Source of the DNA: Gluconacetobacter johannae
GTDB taxonomy: Bacteria > Pseudomonadota > Alphaproteobacteria > Acetobacterales > Acetobacteraceae
Reading direction: 5' to 3'
NCBI RefSeq assembly: GCF_025994435.1
Contig: NZ_BAQK01000005.1
Coordinates: forward strand, 1-64,000
Length of the DNA: 64,000 bases
In this document: positions 9,101 to 17,477 of the stretch, one piece after another
Position numbering within the stretch: the first letter of the stretch is position 1
Layout of the letters: each line of letters opens with the position of its first letter
Position numbers and translations under genes: made by a program
Notes under the pieces: generated by a model
Seen by the model: the letters and a program-made list of their open reading frames with translations, nothing else
The model's database searches: none
Told to the model about the DNA's origin: nothing

Positions 9101-10218
9101 TCCAGCCCGAAATCGGTGGGGGATGGGAGCCGAAGGCGCTTCCCGAATCCCTGTTCGCCTTTGAGGGGGTCCATAACGGCAAAGGGCTGGCGCTCGTCCT
9201 CACCGAAGAACATCCATGGTTCGAGCGCCTTCGCTCTGAAACCGGCTCTCTGCTGCGCCCCTACATTACCGGCAACGACATCACGAGCACTTCACTCACT
9301 CGCGTTGAGCGTTGGGCTCTCGACATCGCCGACTTGCCGCTGGAAACGATCGAGAGTGAGTGGCCGATCGCTTATCAGTTTCTGATCGAAATCGTATTGC
9401 CCACCCGGACCCCGAAAGACCTCAAGAGTTACAAGGACCTCGTCGATCGGTGGTGGCAGTTCTGGAACCATCGCGCTGCACAAATGCGTCAGCTTCGTGC
9501 CCGCCCACAGTTCATAGCGTTTGCGAAGGCCGCAAAATATCCGATCTGCGTGCAGGCGCCAACGGAGTGGATATACACGAACCAAGTCGTGCTCGTGGAA
9601 GAGGCTCACGAAAGTGCCCACCCGATATGCTTGAGCTCCATGTTCCAAATTTGGCTGCGAAATTATTCTGTTCGCAGTCTTGGAGGGGACAACAACACGC
9701 TAAGGCTCTCCGTAAGTGAAGCGCTTGCGACGTTCCCATTCCCAAAAAGGCATGTGACTGAAGATGCCATCGCCGCAGCCAGAGATTTTCAGGACACTCT
9801 CGTTTCATGGAGCCGTCGAAACTCGGCCGGAATGACGGACGCGATGAACGCTGTTCATTCAGCGGTTATCCATGATGCTGATGTCGTCACAATGCGAGGT
9901 CTTCTCGAACGCATTGATACCGGGGTTGTGAGTGCCTACGACTGGAATGATCTCGACATCACTCATGATTTTCGAGACGATGCTAATGATGGGAATGCAA
10001 GTTCCAGTCGTCATGGTTTAAATGAGCAGACGTGCAATCTTGTGCTCTCCAAACTCATAGAGCTAAATCGTCAACTTTACAAAGCGAGCGCGCTGGTTTC
10101 GGGTGTTGGTAAAAAACACTTACAATCAAGAAGAAGAAGGCGTCAAGAGTCTTTAGATATTGGTACACTTTTTGAAGATTCTAGAGCGGATGAGATATAT
10201 ACTGGCGACCACCTATGA
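6136..10218 (+). CDS. drmMI: DISARM adenine-specific DNA methyltransferase DrmMI
   Basis: A 1360 aa N6-adenine methyltransferase of the large Eco57I/type IIG-like family. The S-adenosylmethionine motif DPAMGSGAF starts near residue 592 and the catalytic motif NPPF near residue 865, followed by a specificity-like C-terminal half. The ATG at 6136 shares one base with the drmD stop; a TTG three bases upstream is the alternative. DrmMI supplies the class 1 DISARM self-methylation mark. Having it in the same operon as a C5 methyltransferase means this host could carry two kinds of methyl mark. The last 250 codons are visibly more AT-rich than the rest. Confidence 0.93.
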   Translation: MSTNHDWLNLIEVSGPFLAVPVLREVLPQGLEALTSGRPQRLRAAYDEWRDAVDADDADLPAIHSAWIDEVLQSALEVDDQVLRRAATLPERLKVLLPEHGVTITPDLATVNPTQGDAPLLLVQLYDPDTDLDATRNYNGLATTPGDRMVALLRAVGCPVGLVTNGERWMLVHAPVGAVASFASWYARLWGQEPETLRAFVSLLGVRRFFGPEDERLPALFDRSLKHQDDVTDALGEQVRRAVEVLVQSLDRADQDRNRDLLHDVDPKELYEAGLTVMMRLVFLLAAEERGLLLLGDPRYDAFYALSSLRMQLRADTEEILERRRSAWSRLLALFRGVYGGIDHPLLRLPAMGGSLFDPDRYPFLEGRKKGTNWRSDPAEPLPIDDRTVLLLLEAIQTFEGRTLSYRALDVEQIGHVYEGLLERTVQRVDDVTLELEGSAKAKNARVTLGEMESARLDGAATIVDLLKERSERSEPAIRNAIGREPDERLAARLLTVCRGDVALLDQILPYAELLRTDPWGYPLVHHAGAFVVVLGADRRESGTHYTPKSLTEKIVEETLTPLVYRGPAEGATRENWKLKSAEELLDLKVCDPAMGSGAFLVQACRWLADRLVEAWSDMEAAGSQIDDEGRIRAADDTTGFEPLSRDTEERAILARRLIAERCLYGVDKNPLAVELAKLSLWLTTLAKGRPFGFLNHNLRSGDSLLGIHDLSQLIELDMKPKGKAQLRLFGRTIRSAVDKALALRSQLRSIPIRDIGDVEAMAALDAQSSATLATSELIADAFIGLVIATGNGGDLEKRLAALSIAADRASDGGADACRTLAAQAQSDLMSDFVAEQRGRPFHWPLEFPEVFLRADGGFDAFVGNPPFLGNRLWKGTYGAAYQRVVQMILEVAPGKIDLSVVFHRRAATLLKHGGTYGLLAANNIAEGSAVSVGLERIAAEGDFYFSRKGMRWPGAASTVIAMVCFRKGGWAGLRNCDSIACDKIGPRLQPEIGGGWEPKALPESLFAFEGVHNGKGLALVLTEEHPWFERLRSETGSLLRPYITGNDITSTSLTRVERWALDIADLPLETIESEWPIAYQFLIEIVLPTRTPKDLKSYKDLVDRWWQFWNHRAAQMRQLRARPQFIAFAKAAKYPICVQAPTEWIYTNQVVLVEEAHESAHPICLSSMFQIWLRNYSVRSLGGDNNTLRLSVSEALATFPFPKRHVTEDAIAAARDFQDTLVSWSRRNSAGMTDAMNAVHSAVIHDADVVTMRGLLERIDTGVVSAYDWNDLDITHDFRDDANDGNASSSRHGLNEQTCNLVLSKLIELNRQLYKASALVSGVGKKHLQSRRRRRQESLDIGTLFEDSRADEIYTGDHL

Positions 10219-10281
10219 TCTCGTAACATACTGAGACTTGTCGATGACGAAACACACCACAGATCAGAGAGGTGCACGACC

Positions 10282-13200
10282 TTGATCGTTGATCCAGACC
10301 TGAAAAGTTGGCTTGCCCAGGAACCGATATGGCTCGGCTCGGGCATAATTCAGTTGGACGGCAAGCGTTCGACTTATTCGGCAGTCGACAAGGGGCACTG
10401 GATTGTCGCAGTCGATGCCGATGGTACGCTGACGCAGGTCGGCCGCGTTTTGCGCATCCGCGGCGACCTCTATAACACGACGATCTATTTCGACCGTGTC
10501 CACACTTTCCGCACGTCGGGCACAGTGTCTGGCCTCGGCTTGACACTGCCAACTGGCCCGATCGCACGCCTCCGACCGGAAGACCTGACGAGTATTTTAG
10601 CTCTTGATGGCATATCGATCGGCGATGTTCCGCTCATCCAAGACGTCGCCTATGTGCGAGATCTTCTCGAAATAGCCGTCCGCGACGATCTTCTCGGCCC
10701 GGCTGGTGGACCTCACGAACTCATCAAGGACATGAGCGTCCGGGACCGCTATCTGGTTGGCAAGCTGGCACCGCGGCGGCCGAGCGACACCGATGCTGTC
10801 ACCGTCGAGCCGGCGGCCGGCGCGGACGAAATCCGCGACATCGAGGACGAGCGTGTGGCGCCTATCCACGAACCCGGTGCCGAGTTCGCCAACGTCTCCG
10901 GCCGCGTCGAGCTGGAGGATGATGCCCTCGACGAAATCGACACCACGAACAATCAGTCGCTCGTGCCGTCGAGTATGGGGCTCACCTTCTGCGTCGCGCC
11001 GGGCGTAGAGGCGCTGGCTGCAAATGTCCGATGGGGACGCTATGAGCGTGTTCCGAGTAATGAGCACGATTTCGTCAAGACCCGCCGGAACCGGGCAACC
11101 GGCCGGGAAGAGGAAACCAAGGTCAGGGTGTGGCGGCGCATCCCGTGCGGCGGTGTGGTGCCCCTGCCGCTGAAGGACGGGGTGATACGGCCGGCGACAC
11201 CGGATCGCGACCAGCCTGAGGTGCGGCTCCAAGGAACGATCAGAACGAACGCCCAGGGGGAGCGCCTCGTCACACTGTTCCTCGTGAACGGCCAATTGGA
11301 GCCTGACGACAACAAGGACCGCGCCTGGCTTTTCCAGCCGGAAATCTCGGTAGCTGCGGCGGAAGGCGCCGCAGATCCGTCGATCTTCAGGCGACGCCCT
11401 TCCAACGAAATCGTCGTCGATGATCCGGAGCGCGATCGCCTCGCATTGATCTATCGTAACCGGCTGGAATTCGCCGTGGGCCATGGCGTCTCCGTCCATG
11501 CCGATACGACGCCAGGAGATTCCGCGAAGGCTTCGCACCTCCGTACGGAAATCATCCCCCGCTATGAGGTCGCCGTCACGGAAACGCCGGGCCTCGACCC
11601 CGACGACCGCCCGGCCATGCGCCGGATGGTCGACGAGGGGTGGCTCGACATGGGCCACCTCGCGGAGATGGAGCCGCAGCAATTGCGTGAGGCCCTGTCG
11701 TGCCTGGTCGATGACTATGCCGTCTGGATCGCTGAACGGAGGATGCGGCTGACAACTGAGATTACTGGCTTCGACGAACCGGGGAAGGACGTGATCATCC
11801 GCTGCGAAGAGACCCTGCGCCGTTTGCGTGAGGGAATGGATACTCTCTTTTCCGACGATGCGGCATTATCGGCGTTCCGCTTCGCCAATAAATCGATGGC
11901 GCTCCAGCGTGTGCGGAGCCTCTATGCGCTCAAACGCAGGCGTGGTGAGCCGGTCGAGATCGCGCAACTCGACATATCAAAGAATCGATCATGGCGCCCG
12001 TTTCAGTTGGCCTTCCTCTTACTGTCGGTGCCGTCCCTCGCCGATCCAACGCACTCCGATCGGACAAAGCCAGCGGAAGCTTTTGCTGATCTCCTCTGGT
12101 TTCCGACGGGCGGTGGCAAGACCGAAGCCTACTTGGGCGTGGCCGCTTTCGCTATGGCGATGCGCCGCTTGAAGGACGATCTCGGAGGTCTTGATGCCTC
12201 TCGTGGCCTAGCCGTCATCATGCGCTACACGCTGCGCTTGCTGACCCTGCAACAATTCCAACGCGCTGCGACCCTCTTATGTGCAATGGAAGTGATCCGT
12301 GTCGCTGACAAGAAGCTCTGGGGCAAGGAGCCCTTCTCGTTGGGGCTATGGGTCGGCAATCGGGTGACGCCCGGTCGAATAGAAGAGGCCCATCAAGCAA
12401 TCGAAGCTCTACGGAACGGCGATCGGAACAAGTCCGGTATCGCCTCTCCGGCGCAATTGACGAACTGCCCCTGGTGCGGTTCCGAAATCTCTGCGGGCCG
12501 TGACATTGAGGTCGACCGGATAGCGGACCGAACTCTCATTTACTGTAGCGACAAATTCGGCTCCTGCGAATTTTCACGAGCAAGCTCCAGCGGTCGCCCG
12601 CATCAAGGCCTACCCGTGAAAGTGGTCGACGAGGAAATATACCATCGCCCTCCGACCATGATGATCGCCACCGTCGACAAATTCGCCATGATGGCCTGGC
12701 GACCGGAAGTGCGAACCCTTTTCGGCCGGGTCGATGAAGAGTGCGAGCGTCACGGCCTGCTCTGGCCGGGGCACGATTGCCGTACCGGACATCGCGCACA
12801 GGGCTCTCATCCCGCTGCGAGAGTGAAGCCGGTGCGGGCTGCCATCCGACCTCCTGATCTCATCATTCAGGACGAATTTCACCTCATCAGCGGCCCACTC
12901 GGCACGATGGTTGGCCTCTATGAGAGTGCTGTCGATGAGCTGAGTTCCTGGTTTCTCGGCGATAAGAAGGTCCGGCCGAAGGTGGTGGCCTCGACTGCTA
13001 CCGTTCGACGAGCCGAAGATCAGGTGCGCAATGTATTCGTGCGGCGGATATCGGTCTTTCCACCCACCGGTCTCGACGTGGAGGACAATTTCTTCTCGGT
13101 GCAGCGCTCTATCGGGGAGAAGCCCGGTCGCCGATACATGGGTATCTGCGCACCCGGCAGTTCCCGGCCTGCCGTTCTGATCCGAACCTACACGGCCTTC

Positions 13201-14256
13201 CTCACCGCCGCACAAGCTCTCTTCGACCGCTTCGGTCCCGTCGCCGATCCCTACATGACGCTCGTCGGCTATTTCAATTCGCTGCGCGAGTTGGGGGGGA
13301 TGAAGCGTCTCGCCGAGGACGACGTGCAGACACGATCTTTCCGTGTGAACATGAGCTTGGTCGATCGTCCGGGTCTGTCTCAACGTCGCGTAGATGACAT
13401 TCGGGAACTCACCTCCCGCGTCTCCAGCCACGACATCCCGCGCTATCTCGATCAGCTCGAAATACCTTTCAATGGGACGCTCAATCGCAAGACGGGTGAA
13501 TGGACCGAGAACCGGGCTGCCGGCGATCCGCGTCCGATCGATATCGTCCTGGCCACCAACATGCTATCAGTCGGCGTGGACGTGAACCGTCTCGGCGTGA
13601 TGGTTGTCAATGGCCAGCCGAAAGGAACGGCGGAGTATATCCAGGCCACCAGCCGCGTCGGGCGCTCGCCGCCGGGTCTAGTCGCCACCGTACTCACGTG
13701 GGCACGTCCGCGCGACCTCTCCCATTACGAGACGTTCGAGCACTATCACGCAACCTTCTATCAGCACGTCGAAGCCCAATCTGTGACGCCATTCTCTCCT
13801 CGGGCATTGGATCGCGGTCTAACGGGCACGATGTTATCGATCATGCGGAACAGGTACGATCCTTTCGCCCCGAATACAGGCGCGGGCGCAATGAATAGTC
13901 CGAGCCGACCGGAGATGACTACGACGATCGGCGTCCTGTCCAAACGAGCTTGGGAGGTCACGGAAGACGCGGCGAAGAAGGCACTGACTGAACAAGAGTT
14001 GAAGCATCGTGCCGACGATTGGGCGAAGGAAGCTGGCGTCGGAGGCCGCACGCTCGTCTATCAGAGATATGGGGCCGGCCCGACGGCATATCCTCTTTTG
14101 GAAACTCCGGGTGTGAAGCCTTGGACTGACTGGACCGTTCCGATGTCGATGCGAGAGGTCGAACCCGGTGTGAGATTGGTGATGGAAGACTCGCGCTCGA
14201 CGAATGATCCGACCTGGCGAACCCGCGTCGATCCGGCCGATCGGAGTGACGCATGA
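10282..14256 (+). CDS. drmA: DISARM helicase DrmA
   Basis: A 1324 aa superfamily 2 helicase. Walker A is FPTGGGKTEAY (about residue 606), the Walker B box is QDEFH (about 862), motif III is VASTATV, and motif VI is TSRVGRSPPG. Four cysteines near residues 730-765 (CPWCG...) suggest a zinc-binding insert. Translation appears to start at a TTG preceded by an AGAGAGG ribosome-binding site, 63 bp after drmMI. The end overlaps drmB by 4 bp. DrmA forms the DrmAB core complex, which is conserved in all DISARM systems and loads on DNA with free 5' ends. Confidence 0.93.
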   Translation: MIVDPDLKSWLAQEPIWLGSGIIQLDGKRSTYSAVDKGHWIVAVDADGTLTQVGRVLRIRGDLYNTTIYFDRVHTFRTSGTVSGLGLTLPTGPIARLRPEDLTSILALDGISIGDVPLIQDVAYVRDLLEIAVRDDLLGPAGGPHELIKDMSVRDRYLVGKLAPRRPSDTDAVTVEPAAGADEIRDIEDERVAPIHEPGAEFANVSGRVELEDDALDEIDTTNNQSLVPSSMGLTFCVAPGVEALAANVRWGRYERVPSNEHDFVKTRRNRATGREEETKVRVWRRIPCGGVVPLPLKDGVIRPATPDRDQPEVRLQGTIRTNAQGERLVTLFLVNGQLEPDDNKDRAWLFQPEISVAAAEGAADPSIFRRRPSNEIVVDDPERDRLALIYRNRLEFAVGHGVSVHADTTPGDSAKASHLRTEIIPRYEVAVTETPGLDPDDRPAMRRMVDEGWLDMGHLAEMEPQQLREALSCLVDDYAVWIAERRMRLTTEITGFDEPGKDVIIRCEETLRRLREGMDTLFSDDAALSAFRFANKSMALQRVRSLYALKRRRGEPVEIAQLDISKNRSWRPFQLAFLLLSVPSLADPTHSDRTKPAEAFADLLWFPTGGGKTEAYLGVAAFAMAMRRLKDDLGGLDASRGLAVIMRYTLRLLTLQQFQRAATLLCAMEVIRVADKKLWGKEPFSLGLWVGNRVTPGRIEEAHQAIEALRNGDRNKSGIASPAQLTNCPWCGSEISAGRDIEVDRIADRTLIYCSDKFGSCEFSRASSSGRPHQGLPVKVVDEEIYHRPPTMMIATVDKFAMMAWRPEVRTLFGRVDEECERHGLLWPGHDCRTGHRAQGSHPAARVKPVRAAIRPPDLIIQDEFHLISGPLGTMVGLYESAVDELSSWFLGDKKVRPKVVASTATVRRAEDQVRNVFVRRISVFPPTGLDVEDNFFSVQRSIGEKPGRRYMGICAPGSSRPAVLIRTYTAFLTAAQALFDRFGPVADPYMTLVGYFNSLRELGGMKRLAEDDVQTRSFRVNMSLVDRPGLSQRRVDDIRELTSRVSSHDIPRYLDQLEIPFNGTLNRKTGEWTENRAAGDPRPIDIVLATNMLSVGVDVNRLGVMVVNGQPKGTAEYIQATSRVGRSPPGLVATVLTWARPRDLSHYETFEHYHATFYQHVEAQSVTPFSPRALDRGLTGTMLSIMRNRYDPFAPNTGAGAMNSPSRPEMTTTIGVLSKRAWEVTEDAAKKALTEQELKHRADDWAKEAGVGGRTLVYQRYGAGPTAYPLLETPGVKPWTDWTVPMSMREVEPGVRLVMEDSRSTNDPTWRTRVDPADRSDA

Positions 14257-16094
14257 GCAAAACGCCCGTAGGTGAAATCCGTCCGAGCCAGCTTTTGTGG
14301 ACTTACGGCCCTGGCGCTCTGATCGACCTCCCCAATCTCTCGGTCGTCACCATGGGGATCGACCGCTGGGAAGGGGACCGATGCCAGCCCATCCCGGAGG
14401 CCCGGCTGCTGGCGAACGTCCGAAGCGTTCTCGGCCCTCAAGTGGAATTTCTGCGTATGCCACCGCTCGGCGACCGCGATGTCGTCGATCCGTTCTCGCC
14501 CGCGGCGCTGATCGGCGTTCCGGTGAAACCATTTCCCCGATGGTTGCGCTGCGTGAAATGCGGCCTTCTATCGCCGTTCGACGCCGGCTTGTTCAAGCTG
14601 AAAGAAAACCGTTACCGGCCGGAATTGACGCGCTTTGTCCATGAAGGGTGCCGAGGCTCGAACAACGATCAGAAAGCCCGGGACGCCGATGCCGTGCCGG
14701 CTCGTTTCCTGACAGCCTGCCGCGCAGGGCACCTGGACGATTTCCCGTGGCATTGGTTCGTCCACGGCGGCCCATCCGATTGTCGTGGAACACTGAGGTT
14801 CTTCGAGAGCGGTGCGTCGCTGCAAACCGAGAATCTCTGGGTCAAATGCGATGCTTGCGGCGCATCGAAGAACATGGCCCAAGCCTTCGGCCAGGCCGGT
14901 AGAGACAACCTGCCCGCATGTCGCGGACGGCATCCCCACATAGATCGTTTCGATGATGACTGCGCCGAAGATCCTCGGGCGATCCTGCTCGGCGCGACCA
15001 ATGGCTGGTTCCCGGTCACGTTGTCGGTCCTCGCCATACCTCAAACGGGCAGTCCTTTGGTGCAGATCGTCGACGACGGCTGGACCTTCTTCGAGGACGC
15101 TTCCTCGGCCGACGAGGTTGGTTTCGTAGTCAAAACGCTGAAGAAAACGGCTCAGCTCCCCGGCATTGAGCAGTTCACCAGCGAGCAGATTTGGGCCGCC
15201 ATCGAATTACACCGGAACGGCCGCGCGGACATCGGCCCGAGCGACCTCAAGGAGCCGGAGTGGCAGGTTCTGACGGCGGACGATCCGCCGACCGACTACC
15301 CACACTTCATGAGCAAAAAAGTCAGGGTTCCGAAAGGCTTCGAAGCCTTGATCACGCGCGTCCTGCTGCTGGAGCGGCTGCGCGAGGTGAATGCCTTGCT
15401 TGGTTTCACCCGCGTCGAGTCCCCGGACGAAGGATCGGGTGACGATGCGGCGCCTCGCGCTCCGTTGGGGCGTTCAGCTCCCAATTGGGTGCCGGCGACG
15501 CAGGTCCACGGCGAAGGTATCTTCATTCGCTTCGACACCGAAGCTCTGGAAGCCTGGGCCGACGAGGATGCGGTCAAAGAGGTCGATGCGCGCTTGCGTG
15601 TGGGCCATCACGGATGGCGCCAAAAGCGGAATCTCGATCCACGAGAGGGCTATCCCGGAGCGCGCTACGTCATGCTCCATACCTTGGCGCACATGCTGGT
15701 CAGGGAGTTGGCCCTCGAATGTGGCTACAATGCCGCCAGCATCCGTGAACGGATATACGCGGAGGCGGATGGAGCGAAGGACCAGGCCGGCTTCCTGATC
15801 TACACGGCAGCGGCCGATTCCGATGGAACGCTCGGGGGACTGGTCGAATTGGGCAAGCCCGAAAATCTCGGAAGGCTGCTTCGCCAGGCGCTGGATCGAG
15901 CGCATGTCTGCGCCTCCGACCCCCTATGCTCCGAACACGACCCCAGTAAGGATCAATCGCTGCATGGAGCGGCTTGCCACGCTTGCTCCTTCGTGTCGGA
16001 AACCTCGTGTGAACGGGGAAATCGACACTTGGACCGTGCGTTGGTGGTTCCGACGCTCGAAAATCCAAACGCGGCGTTCTTCCGGAGGAGTTGA
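14253..16094 (+). CDS. drmB: DISARM DUF1998 protein DrmB
   Basis: A 613 aa DUF1998-type protein, the partner of the DrmA helicase. Putative zinc ligands appear early (CVKCGLLSPF about residue 95, CDACG about 200) and in the conserved C-terminal block (CSEHDPS...CHACSF...SCERGNRHLDRALV). The central LHTLAHMLVRELALECGY segment is the DUF1998 hallmark. It starts in an ATGA overlap with drmA and ends in one with drmC, so expression is coupled. DrmB stimulates and positions DrmA in characterised DISARM systems. Confidence 0.93.
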   Translation: MSKTPVGEIRPSQLLWTYGPGALIDLPNLSVVTMGIDRWEGDRCQPIPEARLLANVRSVLGPQVEFLRMPPLGDRDVVDPFSPAALIGVPVKPFPRWLRCVKCGLLSPFDAGLFKLKENRYRPELTRFVHEGCRGSNNDQKARDADAVPARFLTACRAGHLDDFPWHWFVHGGPSDCRGTLRFFESGASLQTENLWVKCDACGASKNMAQAFGQAGRDNLPACRGRHPHIDRFDDDCAEDPRAILLGATNGWFPVTLSVLAIPQTGSPLVQIVDDGWTFFEDASSADEVGFVVKTLKKTAQLPGIEQFTSEQIWAAIELHRNGRADIGPSDLKEPEWQVLTADDPPTDYPHFMSKKVRVPKGFEALITRVLLLERLREVNALLGFTRVESPDEGSGDDAAPRAPLGRSAPNWVPATQVHGEGIFIRFDTEALEAWADEDAVKEVDARLRVGHHGWRQKRNLDPREGYPGARYVMLHTLAHMLVRELALECGYNAASIRERIYAEADGAKDQAGFLIYTAAADSDGTLGGLVELGKPENLGRLLRQALDRAHVCASDPLCSEHDPSKDQSLHGAACHACSFVSETSCERGNRHLDRALVVPTLENPNAAFFRRS

Positions 16095-16861
16095 TGGAGT
16101 CGCTCCTGGAGGTCGTCACAGAACTCGTGGCTTTGCTTCCACCCTCGAAAATCGAAGCGATAGCATCACGGCTCCGCGATGGTCTGCCGCCGGGGCGAGA
16201 GCAAGACCTTCAGCAAGTCGTCGGCACGCCGGCGGCTCGGGCAGCTTTAGCCTCCCTTATCGGGGGTTGGCAGACGACGAAGTCATCAGGGGAACTCGTC
16301 GCCGGGATGCTGATGGGCGCAGCCCATGCTCGGGCACGCACGCAACGAGACTGCGCCGTCGAGTTGGTCTGGACCGGACCGATGACACCATTCGTTGCGC
16401 CGCGCCGTACCGAACAGGTGCTTCTGGATGTCATCCGGCAGGCCACGAAAGAACTCTTCATCGTGAGCTTCGTTGCCTATGATATTCCCTCGGTCATAGC
16501 CGCGATCAACGCGGCGGCCCTTCGAGGAGTCGAGGTGAGGATTCTCGTCGAGGCTTCCGTGACCCAAGGCGGTAGCCTGCTCGTCGATCCGGTAGCGACG
16601 ATGAGAAGCGCCGTTCCATCAGCCAAATTGTATGCTTGGACGGATCGCCCACACCCTTTCACCAACGGCCGGGTTCACGCGAAGGTTGCCGTTGCCGACG
16701 ATACCACGGCCTTCCTAACGAGTGCGAATCTGACCGGCCATGCGCTCGAAAAGAACATGGAAGCGGGCGTCCTCATCGTTGGTGGCCATATCCCGTCTCG
16801 CTTGCGTGACCATCTGCACGCATTGATCGAGACGAAAGTTCTCCGTCCGGCGCAAAGATGA
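16091..16861 (+). CDS. drmC: DISARM phospholipase D-fold protein DrmC
   Basis: A 256 aa protein of the phospholipase D superfamily. It has one HKD-type motif, HAKVAVADDTTAFLTSANLT, beginning near residue 195 (His, Lys and Asp all present), and an earlier half-domain with SFVAYDIPSV. Single-HKD proteins of this kind act as nucleases when dimeric. It is the last gene of the operon and overlaps drmB by 4 bp. DrmC is dispensable in some tested DISARM systems. After it the plus-strand operon stops and the minus-strand conjugation block begins. Confidence 0.92.
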   Translation: MMESLLEVVTELVALLPPSKIEAIASRLRDGLPPGREQDLQQVVGTPAARAALASLIGGWQTTKSSGELVAGMLMGAAHARARTQRDCAVELVWTGPMTPFVAPRRTEQVLLDVIRQATKELFIVSFVAYDIPSVIAAINAAALRGVEVRILVEASVTQGGSLLVDPVATMRSAVPSAKLYAWTDRPHPFTNGRVHAKVAVADDTTAFLTSANLTGHALEKNMEAGVLIVGGHIPSRLRDHLHALIETKVLRPAQR

Positions 16862-17043
16862 ACTCATGCCCAAGACGGCTGATTGAAAGTCGGTTAATCG
16901 CGCTTTGGAAACGAGCAATTGAGACGCCGTGACGGAGTGGGCCCCAACCCCTCAATCAGAATCTTATGTGAGCTGACCCGATGGATACTCAATGGCACTC
17001 CCCGATTTTATAGGTGTGTCGAAAAAAACGCTGGACTGCCGGG

Positions 17044-17477
17044 TCAGGGATCTTGCCCTTCGGCGACTCCCCCCACGTCCTGCCTCACCTCGTCGTCCAG
17101 AGTTTTCCCTCTGGCGAGCCTGCGTCCCACCGCCTCAATGAACCCGTCATACCGTTCCCGGCCCTTGCTCTGCGCCGCGGCCAGCGCTGCGTCCGGCAAC
17201 GGCGGCGTGCTGGTGAGCCAGAACCGGACGAAAACGGCCAACGATTCATTGGAGATCGTGACTCTTCGCTCCATGCGCTCCAACTGTCGCGTCATCCGAT
17301 CCAGCCGCCGCGCCAACGCGGCTTCCAGTCTCTCGGGACCATCCGGTGACAGGAACGACGCCAAAGCCGTCTCCACGATCAGTGCCTGCGACACTTTTTT
17401 CGGGCGGCGTAATCGGCGAGCCTGGCACTGAGATCGGCGGGTAGCCGGATCGTGTGCTTGATCCGCATGGCAGTCAT
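17044..17477 (-). CDS. CopG-type ribbon-helix-helix protein, frame interrupted at an A AAA AAG heptamer
   Basis: The start (17477) overlaps the traG stop in an ATGA, the usual traG-copG arrangement. The zero frame gives an RHH N-terminus (IKHTIRLPADLSARLADYAARKK) and then stops at 17379. A -1 shift on the six-A run (17395-17400, read as A AAA AAG) continues straight into VSQALIVETALASFLS and a coiled-coil tail, giving about 144 aa. The heptamer matches the dnaX-type slippery site. It could be a programmed or transcriptional slip, a one-base deletion mutation, or a homopolymer sequencing error. The protein would regulate transfer genes. Confidence 0.65.

Noticed and set aside
1529..16861. Calling the operon class 2 DISARM because of the 5mC methyltransferase
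   Set aside because: drmE is absent and drmD and drmMI are present, so the core is class 1.
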